64,000 bases of DNA from Paenibacillus illinoisensis NBRC 15959 (GTDB taxonomy: Bacteria > Bacillota > Bacilli > Paenibacillales > Paenibacillaceae): positions 496,001 through 560,000 of the forward strand of contig NZ_BIME01000002.1 in assembly GCF_004000925.1 (NCBI RefSeq), in the 5' to 3' direction. The notes beneath the pieces are model-generated. The model did no database searches. It was not told the origin of the DNA and saw only the letters and a list, made by a program, of their open reading frames with translations. Positions within the stretch are counted from its first letter, which is position 1. Every line of letters starts with the position of its first letter. Shown here piece after piece: positions 55,543 to 63,152 of the stretch. Position numbers and translations under genes: made by a program.

Positions 55543-58052
55543 TCATGAGTAAGAAAGTAGTCATTGTTGGTGGAGTAGCGGGGGGTGCGTCAGCAGCTGC
55601 CCGCCTACGCCGCCTGGACGAACATGCGGAAATAGTCATATTTGAAAAGGGTCCCTACATTTCATTCGCCAACTGCGGCTTACCTTATTATATTGGCGGG
55701 TCGATTGCTGAGCGTGACCGCTTGTTGGTACAAACACCTAAAGGGATGGCAGATCGTTTTCGAATTGATGTACGTACACAGAGTGAGGTCATATCAATTA
55801 ATCCCCAACATCAATCGATTCAAGTGAACAGCGTGGAGCGCGGTCAATATGAAGAAACCTATGACGAGTTGATTCTGTCTCCAGGTGCACGTCCGAAAAT
55901 CCCCGATGTGCCGGGTATAGATAATCCATTCATTTATACAGTGCGCAGCATTCCAGACATTGATCGAATCAAAGAGGCAATAAGTGCATCTAACAACGAG
56001 TCAGCAATCGTTATTGGTGGTGGATTTATCGGTGTTGAAATGGCAGAAAATTTGCGGGAAGCTGGACTAGATGTAACGCTGGTCGAGGGTAACGAACAAT
56101 TGCTCACTCCATTTGATCCTGAAATCGCAGCTGCACTGGCACAAGAAATGGAGCAGCATGGTGTTAATCTGCTTTTTTCTAAGCGTTTAAAAGCTTTTCG
56201 TTCATTGGAGCAAGGCATAGGGGTCGAGCTTTCAGATGGTCACGTTTTAAAAGGAGATCTTGTGATTCTCGCGATTGGCGTGTCGCCAGACACCTCATTT
56301 CTGCAAAGTAGTGGTATTTCCTTGGGGACACGTGGACACATCATTGTTAATGAGGCCATGGAAACCAATATACCGCATATATATGCGGTTGGTGATGCAA
56401 TTGAGGTCAGTGATTACGTTCATGGAACCAAGACAGCGATTCCGCTTGCAGGTCCTGCGAACAAACAAGGACGTATTGCTGCGGATCGGATTGCTGGCAT
56501 AAATTCTACCTACAAAGGAACACAAGGGACTTCTATTATTAAAGTGTTTGGACTGACTGGAGCAACCACGGGCAGCAATGAAAAGATATTAAATCGTCTT
56601 AACGTGGATTATCATACGGTGATTGTTCATCCTGCTTCTCATGCATCGTATTATCCAGGATCGAGTGCAATTACTCTAAAATTGCTGTTCTCACCTGAAG
56701 GAAAAATCCTGGGTGCCCAGGCAGTCGGATTCGAAGGAGTGGATAAACGGATTGATGATATTGCCGTTGCTATTCATTTTGGGGGTCATATAAGCGACTT
56801 GACTGAACTTGAACTGAGTTATGCACCGCCCTATTCATCAGCAAAAGATCCGGTTAATATGGCTGGGTATGCAGCAGATAATATTCTGGCTGGACGTGTC
56901 AACACATTCACCTATGATCAGCTGTCTATGCGCCAGCCGGAGCAAACCATACTACTAGATGTACGTAGCGAGCTGGAGCATCGGAATGGCCATATTCCCG
57001 GATCATTAAACATCCCAGTGGATGAGCTTCGTGAGAGAATGGATGAGTTAGATGTCTCTAAAGAAATCTGGGTATACTGCCAAGTAGGTTTACGGGGGTA
57101 TACTGCAACACAGATTTTGCGTCAGCACGGTTTCACCGTTAAAAATTTGAGTGGTGGATTCAAAACGTATCGCCAAGCGCAATTTAAACCAGCTCCGTAT
57201 TCTGGCCAAAAGCATGAGGTTACAGATGATAAAAATCATGGCGATCATGTTTCTCATCCAAAGCAAAATACATTCCATCAGAAGGATCAACCGTCTGCTC
57301 AGTCTCAGTCCCAACGTATCGATGAAGAATTGGATGTATGTGGATTGAGCTGCCCTGGTCCGTTAATACAAGTAAAGCAGAAGATGGATCAACTATCCGA
57401 TGGAGAAACGCTGCGGGTAAAAGCTTCTGATCCAGGGTTTTACGAAGATGTAAAGGCATGGGCAGGAATGTCTGGCGCAGCACTCCTACAGTTGGAACGT
57501 GGTAAGAACGGTATCATAGAAGCAGTACTAACCAAGCAGACAGAGCCGGTCAGATCATCTGCTTCCGAAGCTCAACTTGTGGAACCTGCCAGTACGATGG
57601 TTGTCTTCAGTGGCGACCTGGATAAAGCAATAGCCTCTCTTATTATTGCTAATGGCGCAGCTGCAAGCGGGCGCAAAGTAACCATGTTTTATACATTCTG
57701 GGGACTAAATATTATTCGCAAGCATCAGCCGGGACCGGTATCCAAAAACATGATAGGCCGTATGTTTGATCTTATGCTGCCACGTGGTAGTCACAAGTTA
57801 GGCTTGTCCAAAATGAATATGATTGGTGTCGGTCCTAAAGTTATTCGCGGCATCATGAAGAAAAACAACGTCGCCTCTCTGGAAGAATTGATTCAAACTG
57901 CGTTAGCACAAGGTGTTGAAATGGTTGCTTGTCAGATGTCTATGGATCTGATGGGTATCCAGCGGGAAGAGATCATGGATCAGGTTACTATTGGTGGGGT
58001 AGGTTATTATCTGGGCCAGGCTGACAAATCAAACCATAATCTGTTTATATAG
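55536..58052 (+). CDS. Four-domain sulfur transferase: CoA-disulfide reductase-rhodanese-TusA-DsrE
   Basis: 838-residue cytoplasmic fusion. Residues 1-450 are a CoA-disulfide reductase/NADH oxidase-type flavoenzyme: FAD motif VVIVGGVAGGASAAARLRRL, redox cysteine in SFANCGLPYY and NAD motif IVIGGGFIGVEMAENL. Next is a rhodanese domain (about 465-550) with active cysteine in WVYCQVGLRGY, then a histidine- and glutamine-rich linker, a TusA domain with the CPGP cysteine (LDVCGLSCPGPLIQVK), and a DsrE-like domain with MVACQMSMDL. It can reduce a CoA-type persulfide and pass sulfane sulfur along four cysteine sites. ATG 55536 fits GGAG at 55525-55528; ATG 55545 is an alternative. Confidence 0.92.
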   Translation: MLIMSKKVVIVGGVAGGASAAARLRRLDEHAEIVIFEKGPYISFANCGLPYYIGGSIAERDRLLVQTPKGMADRFRIDVRTQSEVISINPQHQSIQVNSVERGQYEETYDELILSPGARPKIPDVPGIDNPFIYTVRSIPDIDRIKEAISASNNESAIVIGGGFIGVEMAENLREAGLDVTLVEGNEQLLTPFDPEIAAALAQEMEQHGVNLLFSKRLKAFRSLEQGIGVELSDGHVLKGDLVILAIGVSPDTSFLQSSGISLGTRGHIIVNEAMETNIPHIYAVGDAIEVSDYVHGTKTAIPLAGPANKQGRIAADRIAGINSTYKGTQGTSIIKVFGLTGATTGSNEKILNRLNVDYHTVIVHPASHASYYPGSSAITLKLLFSPEGKILGAQAVGFEGVDKRIDDIAVAIHFGGHISDLTELELSYAPPYSSAKDPVNMAGYAADNILAGRVNTFTYDQLSMRQPEQTILLDVRSELEHRNGHIPGSLNIPVDELRERMDELDVSKEIWVYCQVGLRGYTATQILRQHGFTVKNLSGGFKTYRQAQFKPAPYSGQKHEVTDDKNHGDHVSHPKQNTFHQKDQPSAQSQSQRIDEELDVCGLSCPGPLIQVKQKMDQLSDGETLRVKASDPGFYEDVKAWAGMSGAALLQLERGKNGIIEAVLTKQTEPVRSSASEAQLVEPASTMVVFSGDLDKAIASLIIANGAAASGRKVTMFYTFWGLNIIRKHQPGPVSKNMIGRMFDLMLPRGSHKLGLSKMNMIGVGPKVIRGIMKKNNVASLEELIQTALAQGVEMVACQMSMDLMGIQREEIMDQVTIGGVGYYLGQADKSNHNLFI

Positions 58053-58105
58053 AAGGGGATATCCACTATATATTAATTAAATCAATCATGAAGAAGTCTC
58101 TAATC

Positions 58106-58141
58106 GACCTTGAGGGTTTGTTCCCTCAGGGTCTTTCTTTG
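58106..58141 (+). terminator. Rho-independent terminator
   Basis: GACCTTGAGGG pairs with CCCTCAGGGTC, followed by TTTCTTT. Confidence 0.85.
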
Positions 58142-58214
58142 TCATAAGACACGCTTCTGAAAGTTGAGTATGACCATCCCTCCGATGAATATAAATATTT
58201 ACCTCTTGCATAAA

Positions 58215-58254
58215 GAACGTGTGTTCGGTTTATAATATATACAAACATACGTTC
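58215..58254 (+). promoter_or_regulatory. LexA boxes and promoter of the SOS cassette
   Basis: GAACGTGTGTTC (58215-58226) is a perfect GAAC-N4-GTTC LexA half-pair. AAACATACGTTC (58243-58254) is a second, one-mismatch box. TATAAT at 58231-58236 lies between them with TTGCAT 19 bases upstream, so LexA would cover the promoter. Confidence 0.8.
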
Positions 58255-58275
58255 TTAAGTACAGGAGTGATTTCA

Positions 58276-59517
58276 GTGTTGACTAAGCAGCGAACCATTA
58301 TGCTCATAGATATGCAGAGCTTTTATGCTTCAGTCGAAAAGGCCAAAATGCCTCAATACAAAAATAAACCACTCGCCGTCGCAGGTGACCCAGCAAGACG
58401 CTCTGGCATTATTCTTGCTGCTTGTCCATTAGCCAAAGCGAGGGGTGTATCCACCGCAGAACCACTCTGGCAGTCGCTTCAGAAGTGCCCTGAACTAATC
58501 ATTGTTAGACCTCATATGCAAGAATACATTGAAGTATCTACTCAAATCATGTCCATTATTGAAGAGTTCACCGATCTGGTTGAGCCGTACAGTATAGACG
58601 AATTATTCGCTGATTTTACAGGGTCTATGCATCTGTTTGGTAATGATCCTGTCGATCTAGCCAAGCAAATTCAAGATAAGATCTATAATGAAACAGGGGT
58701 TTACGCAAGAGCGGGCATTGGTGAAAACAAAATCATTAGTAAATTGTGCTGCGATATGATCGCTAAAAAGGTCAAAGGGGGCATTTTCCACTTAAAGAAA
58801 GAAGAATTACACCTCCACATTGGAGATAAGCCCATCCGCGATATGTGGGGGATTGGCTCAAGAATGGAAAAACATCTGTGGAAGATGGGTATCCGAACGA
58901 TTAGAGATTTGGCGAATACACCTCTTACCCAACTCAAGAGTAAATGGGGCGTGAATGGAGAAGTGATCTGGCGCATCGCCAATGGACTCGATAACTCACC
59001 AGTAACCGTCAACACACACAGTACACAAAAGGATATTGGCAACGGAATGACCTTGCCTAGAGATTACACAGAGGCTTGGGAGATCGAAGTGGTAATCCTC
59101 GATATCTGTACTGAAGTATGCCGAAGAGCTCGTAAAAAAGGACTGATGGGGAGTGTCGTTTCCGTGAGTGTGTCTGGAGCAGATTTCGACAATCCAACAG
59201 GCTTTCACAGGCAGGTTAAGCTGTCTGATCCAACAAACATAACCGTTGATGTGTGCAAGATCGCCAAACGCATATTTCATCAACACTGGGATGGGCAACC
59301 GGTGCGCCGTGTAGGCGTATCCCTTTCTCAATTATCCGACGCGGATACATATCAACTATCTTTCTTTGATGATCAGGAGCACAAACGGGCTATTGATCAG
59401 GTGATGGACGACATTAAGGATCGATTTGGCGACATTGCCATACTTCGAGCAAGCTCCATTACAGCTGCTGGTCAAGCAATAGATAGAGCATCTAAAATTG
59501 GGGGGCACTACAAATGA
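58276..59517 (+). CDS. uvrX: Y-family DNA polymerase (UvrX/YqjW-type)
   Basis: 413-residue translesion polymerase of the ImpB/MucB/SamB group. The metal site is IMLIDMQSFYASVEKA with the first aspartate, and PYSIDELFADF with the second acid pair. The HhH-like segment DMWGIGSRMEKHLWKMGIRT and the little finger (VGVSLSQLSD) follow. It allows replication past lesions. GTG 58276 is chosen because AGGAG lies 8 bases before it; the frame from 58219 would start inside the LexA/promoter region. It is first in a three-gene SOS unit and shares ATGA with yolD. Confidence 0.92.
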   Translation: MLTKQRTIMLIDMQSFYASVEKAKMPQYKNKPLAVAGDPARRSGIILAACPLAKARGVSTAEPLWQSLQKCPELIIVRPHMQEYIEVSTQIMSIIEEFTDLVEPYSIDELFADFTGSMHLFGNDPVDLAKQIQDKIYNETGVYARAGIGENKIISKLCCDMIAKKVKGGIFHLKKEELHLHIGDKPIRDMWGIGSRMEKHLWKMGIRTIRDLANTPLTQLKSKWGVNGEVIWRIANGLDNSPVTVNTHSTQKDIGNGMTLPRDYTEAWEIEVVILDICTEVCRRARKKGLMGSVVSVSVSGADFDNPTGFHRQVKLSDPTNITVDVCKIAKRIFHQHWDGQPVRRVGVSLSQLSDADTYQLSFFDDQEHKRAIDQVMDDIKDRFGDIAILRASSITAAGQAIDRASKIGGHYK

Positions 59518-59879
59518 GCAAAAAACTTGAGGCCAATGGATTATGGGAATCGAGCCGTATGATGCTTCCACAACATAAAGAGCGAATCATACAGCATCGT
59601 AATCAAATTCATGATCAAGCCAAACCGATAATTCATGAAGATGAGTGGGAGATCATTGCTCAAAATGTAGATATGTCGCTCCACTATACATTACAAGCCA
59701 CCATTGAAGTGTTTAATGAGTCGGGCAATCGATATATACACGGAATCGTTACTTCAGTCAGTACCGTTGGAAAGAAAATCAAAATTGAAATGGACAATGG
59801 ATTTGAATGGGTCGATTTTGATCAATTGGTCACGGTCAAACTTGAAGAGGGAGGCGTGTACGGTGAGACAGACTTCTGA
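59514..59879 (+). CDS. yolD: YolD-like family protein
   Basis: 121-residue small protein of the YolD family, which almost always follows uvrX-type polymerase genes in Bacillales. The family core is MMLPQHKERI and the SH3-like half with YIHGIVTSVSTVGKKIKIE and VDFDQLVTVK. It probably binds or modulates the polymerase, although the role is not settled. The start overlaps the polymerase stop by four bases. Confidence 0.9.
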   Translation: MSKKLEANGLWESSRMMLPQHKERIIQHRNQIHDQAKPIIHEDEWEIIAQNVDMSLHYTLQATIEVFNESGNRYIHGIVTSVSTVGKKIKIEMDNGFEWVDFDQLVTVKLEEGGVYGETDF

Positions 59880-60231
59880 GGAACTTGCACTCGTGAAGAG
59901 ACTGGTAGAGCTTCCCTATCTGTTAAGCGCTCTGGAGGTAGATAAGCATAAAATATACGCTTCAAACTTTAAGATGAAATCGGTCTATGTTGATTACTTA
60001 GACGGGACCCAAAAGAAAATTGCCTTAGAGATGTACCGATCCAAACAAAGTTTAAAGGAACACCATATTAAAATCATTGATGAACAGAGATCTGAGCTAA
60101 GTTTAACGGTAAATTATTCGGTGAGAGGTTACATTCATAAAATGACGTTATTATGGAGCAAAGTGAAAGTGGATGTTACCTTAATGCTTACGGAACATAT
60201 GAACGTCGATATTACTGAATTGTCCAAATAA
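59863..60231 (+). CDS. Third gene of the SOS cassette, uncharacterised
   Basis: 122-residue soluble protein from a GTG at 59863 with GGGAGG 8 bases upstream, overlapping the end of yolD by 17 bases. Predicted features are a short helix followed by a beta-rich body, with ALEVDKHKIYASNFKMKSVY and SLTVNYSVRGYIHKMTLLW. No family is recognised with certainty; the strand pattern resembles the YolD-type barrel, so it may be a diverged relative. Its tight coupling to uvrX-yolD suggests a part in the same SOS mutagenesis function. Confidence 0.75.
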   Translation: MRQTSEELALVKRLVELPYLLSALEVDKHKIYASNFKMKSVYVDYLDGTQKKIALEMYRSKQSLKEHHIKIIDEQRSELSLTVNYSVRGYIHKMTLLWSKVKVDVTLMLTEHMNVDITELSK

Positions 60232-60322
60232 CACTAGAGTTAGAGCGGAAGGTGGTATATAACTGCAAAGCGTGGACATAATGCAGTTATAACCATTGTT
60301 TTCCTCTCCCGAATGTGGGTAA

Positions 60323-60356
60323 ACCGACCTTTGAAGTTTGAGGGTCGGTATTTTTG
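60323..60356. terminator. Rho-independent terminator of the SOS cassette
   Basis: ACCGACCTT pairs with AGGGTCGGT (one G-T pair), followed by ATTTTTG. Confidence 0.85.
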
Positions 60357-60406
60357 TATGCAATTTGAATCCCGAATCCAATCATTCTTTTAACATCCTG
60401 AAACTT

Positions 60407-60433
60407 TTCAACAAAATGTGACCAAATGCCGTC
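60407..60433 (+). promoter_or_regulatory. Possible ECF-sigma autoregulatory promoter
   Basis: TTCAAC (60407-60412) and CGTC (60430-60433) are spaced 17 bases apart, recalling the AAC/CGTC pattern of extracytoplasmic-function sigma promoters. It lies 40 bases before the sigma gene. Confidence 0.4.
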
Positions 60434-60472
60434 CTTAAGAGTGTTAGAGGTATAAAGGAGGGCTGAACAACC

Positions 60473-60994
60473 ATGCGGCGATCCGTGCCCCAACCGGGCG
60501 ATCATGTGATGAACATTTATGAGACTTATGCGGATACTCTGTTCCGAATAGCCATGGTACACCTTGGTAGACGAGAGGACGCGGAGGAAGCTACTCAGGA
60601 TACTTTCATCAAGCTAATGGAAAAAGCCCCTTCGTTCAACGATGCAGAGCATCAGAAAGCATGGTTGATCCGAGTCATCACCAATCACTGCAAATCCTTA
60701 TTAGGTAGAGGCTGGCGCAAACGGGAGGTCAATCTGGAGGGAGCAGAATTCCTAACCACAGATGACCCTGAAGATCGAGTGCTAATCGAACTCGTGCTGT
60801 CATTGCCCGTCAAGTATAAAGCGGTGGTTCATCTGTATTATTACGAGGATTATCCAGTCCGAAAAATCAGTGAAATTTTACAGATTAGCGAGTCAGCGGT
60901 GAAGATGCGATTACAACGGGGGAGACAGCTGTTAAAACTGGAGCTTGAAGGGGAGGAACCGAATGAACGAGGAACAATTCAAACGAAATTATAA
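60473..60994 (+). CDS. ECF-type RNA polymerase sigma factor
   Basis: 173-residue sigma-70 factor of the ECF group. Region 2 is ETYADTLFRIAMVHLGRREDAEEATQDTF, and region 4 is the HTH YPVRKISEILQISESAVKMRLQRGRQLL. Regions 1 and 3 are absent, as usual. The ATG at 60473 has GGAGGG about 10 bases upstream. It overlaps the downstream anti-sigma gene by 32 bases, and the pair forms an operon. It should direct a stress or envelope regulon; the target promoter is not readable beyond the candidate at 60407. Confidence 0.92.
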   Translation: MRRSVPQPGDHVMNIYETYADTLFRIAMVHLGRREDAEEATQDTFIKLMEKAPSFNDAEHQKAWLIRVITNHCKSLLGRGWRKREVNLEGAEFLTTDDPEDRVLIELVLSLPVKYKAVVHLYYYEDYPVRKISEILQISESAVKMRLQRGRQLLKLELEGEEPNERGTIQTKL

Positions 60995-61925
60995 GAGAGC
61001 GGTGGATCAGATGAAAACAAATGACCAAATGAAAAAACGCATGGAGCACATCTCCAATGTGCGGCACCATAAACAAAAACGCCAGCGCAGGCCTCTTTAC
61101 ATTGCAGCGAGTGTTGTCATTGCTGCCAGCATCGGACTGGCTGCTCCGAGCTTATGGCAGCAGTGGAACGGTTCGACACAACCGGGGACACAAATGGCTG
61201 CGAAAGTTACATATGACCCGGTAGTGATTCCGAAGACGGAAATCCCCAATTCAAATAGCAACGGTCCAAAGGCAAGTATGCTTCAACTGGTTGTATACCA
61301 GGGGCATGTCTATACGCAGTCCCCGACATCGCTTAACGGTGAGGATGCGCTGGCATTACGCGGAGAAAAACTGGGTACTACAACGGGTGGTATACATGAG
61401 CTGAGTAGTCAGGATGAATATAAAGAGCTGGCCTCCAACATTGGTGAAGCGGATATCTATATGGTTCATGGCTACGATAAGGACTTCCGAATCATGTCAA
61501 CCACTGAAATGGATGGTCAGGTGTTTGCTCAATTGTTTGACAAGAACAATGATATCACGATCGGGAGCGGTGTCGATCTGTTTGGCCAGCTGAATCTCGA
61601 AGGTAACATCCATTCTGCACAATGGGAGACCTATGAAAGCTGGAATAATGGCTTATCACAGTTACAGCCGCTGGCAGCGGACCAATTATTGGAAAAATTC
61701 ATTTCCGCACTATATGAGTCCAAACCACTAGCCATGACTTCAGACTTGGAAGAGCATCTTTATGGTCAGGAAGACCGTAAGATCATCTACCTAGCGTTGG
61801 AAGACAAGACGCAAGTCCCACTGGTTCTGTTCAAAGAAGGACTGGTGCGGTACGGTAATGTACCCGTCGTTTTTGAGGTGGAGAAAGGTACTTTCCAAAC
61901 CTTCTGGGATAGTTTAGGCAAATAA
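60963..61925 (+). CDS. Membrane anti-sigma factor partner
   Basis: 320-residue protein with a charged cytoplasmic N-terminus (about 45 residues), one membrane helix (LYIAASVVIAASIGLAAP) and a large external domain rich in aromatic/acidic strands, including LVVYQGHVYTQSP and SGVDLFGQLNLEG. This is the layout of an ECF anti-sigma factor, which holds the sigma protein at the membrane until a signal releases it. ATG 60963 has GGGGAGG 5 bases upstream and is preferred to the frame from 60945. Its overlap with the sigma gene supports the role; the external domain is not recognised. Confidence 0.8.
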   Translation: MNEEQFKRNYKRAVDQMKTNDQMKKRMEHISNVRHHKQKRQRRPLYIAASVVIAASIGLAAPSLWQQWNGSTQPGTQMAAKVTYDPVVIPKTEIPNSNSNGPKASMLQLVVYQGHVYTQSPTSLNGEDALALRGEKLGTTTGGIHELSSQDEYKELASNIGEADIYMVHGYDKDFRIMSTTEMDGQVFAQLFDKNNDITIGSGVDLFGQLNLEGNIHSAQWETYESWNNGLSQLQPLAADQLLEKFISALYESKPLAMTSDLEEHLYGQEDRKIIYLALEDKTQVPLVLFKEGLVRYGNVPVVFEVEKGTFQTFWDSLGK

Positions 61926-61983
61926 AACAGGATGGCATGCATAATGACATTTAAGAGAACGATGAGTTGGGGGGAAGCAATTG

Positions 61984-63123
61984 CTAAATCAAATGATTGG
62001 CGATTGCTTCAAAAGCATGAGAAAACAATGTAGCTGTCTCATCGCTGTGCCCTGGATAAGCAGAAAATTGCACGATGACCATTTCGGCTAATGGAGCAAT
62101 ATGAATGCGTTGTCCATATAGTCCGTTTGCCTCGTATGCATTGAATCGATTATGTGTGATCCACCACTGATTGCGGTACGAATACCCTGGTCTTGCCATG
62201 GCTCGATTGCTAGCGGCCAATAAGTCGCTCCGACCTCCTTGGCGAATAGCATCAATAACTGCCTCAGGAACGATGGGATAGCCGTTGAAAAAACCGTCAT
62301 TACGCATCATCTCTGCAAACCGAGCTACGTCTCTAAGCGTGGCATGAAGCCCCCCGCAAGCCTGTTCGGTACCTTCCGAATCCACTATGAAATACGCATC
62401 TTTCTCGGCACCCAGCTTGGACCAGATTCGTTGGCTCAACAATTCTGCAAGTGAGACGCCGTGTAATCGACTTAGAATCCAGCCCAGCACCTCAGTTGGA
62501 CCGTTACTATATAGGAATGCCGAGCCGTGTTCTTGAGACTTTGTAATGGAAGCCAGATATTCATGAATGGTTCTGGGCCCTGTATATCCTTCTTTGGCAG
62601 GAATTGTACCGATGGCAGTGAGGAGCAGATTGCGCTGGTTGTCAATATAATTTGCTTCCGGAAAAAAAACAGGATAGATACACGAAATCTGCATATCCAG
62701 AAGCTGCTGGAGGGTCGCATCGCCAAATGCACTGTCGGCCAGTTCCGGAATGTACCGATGAACACGATCATTGGCACCCAGGTTCCCTTCGTATAACTCG
62801 ATCGAAACTAACGTTCCGATAAACGATTTGGTGACGGATGCCAGTCCGTGCTGAAGCGTGGGCTCCATGCCGGAATAATACTTCTCATAGACGATCTTCC
62901 CGCGGTGCATAACCAGAAAAGCGTCCGTATGATTCTGTTCCAAGGTTTCTGACAGCGTTGTTGCTCTTCCGGCGGCGTCAACAAAAGCAAGTTCGTCCAA
63001 GTACTGCGGATCGCTGGCGATCGGGGAGACATCGCCACTACCGCGAAACACACTTGCAGTGGGGAGAAACCGATACGAGTGATGCATATTCTGACGGATA
63101 ATGTCTATTAGCTTCGGATCCAT
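61984..63123 (-). CDS. Serine hydrolase, beta-lactamase/DD-peptidase-like
   Basis: 379-residue serine hydrolase of the class C beta-lactamase/esterase group. The catalytic SxxK is in LASVTKSFIGT and the tyrosine of the YxN motif is in FLYSNGPTEVLGW. It lacks a clear signal peptide, so it may be cytoplasmic, or secreted by an unrecognised route. Substrates in this group vary: esters, D-amino acid amides and cell-wall peptides. It lies 29 bases after the sulfatase gene in the same direction, so one operon is likely. It is convergent with the anti-sigma gene, with no clear terminator between. Confidence 0.85.
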   Translation of the reverse strand: MDPKLIDIIRQNMHHSYRFLPTASVFRGSGDVSPIASDPQYLDELAFVDAAGRATTLSETLEQNHTDAFLVMHRGKIVYEKYYSGMEPTLQHGLASVTKSFIGTLVSIELYEGNLGANDRVHRYIPELADSAFGDATLQQLLDMQISCIYPVFFPEANYIDNQRNLLLTAIGTIPAKEGYTGPRTIHEYLASITKSQEHGSAFLYSNGPTEVLGWILSRLHGVSLAELLSQRIWSKLGAEKDAYFIVDSEGTEQACGGLHATLRDVARFAEMMRNDGFFNGYPIVPEAVIDAIRQGGRSDLLAASNRAMARPGYSYRNQWWITHNRFNAYEANGLYGQRIHIAPLAEMVIVQFSAYPGHSDETATLFSHAFEAIANHLI

Positions 63124-63152
63124 TACGCTCTCAACTCCTTCTTATACCGTTC

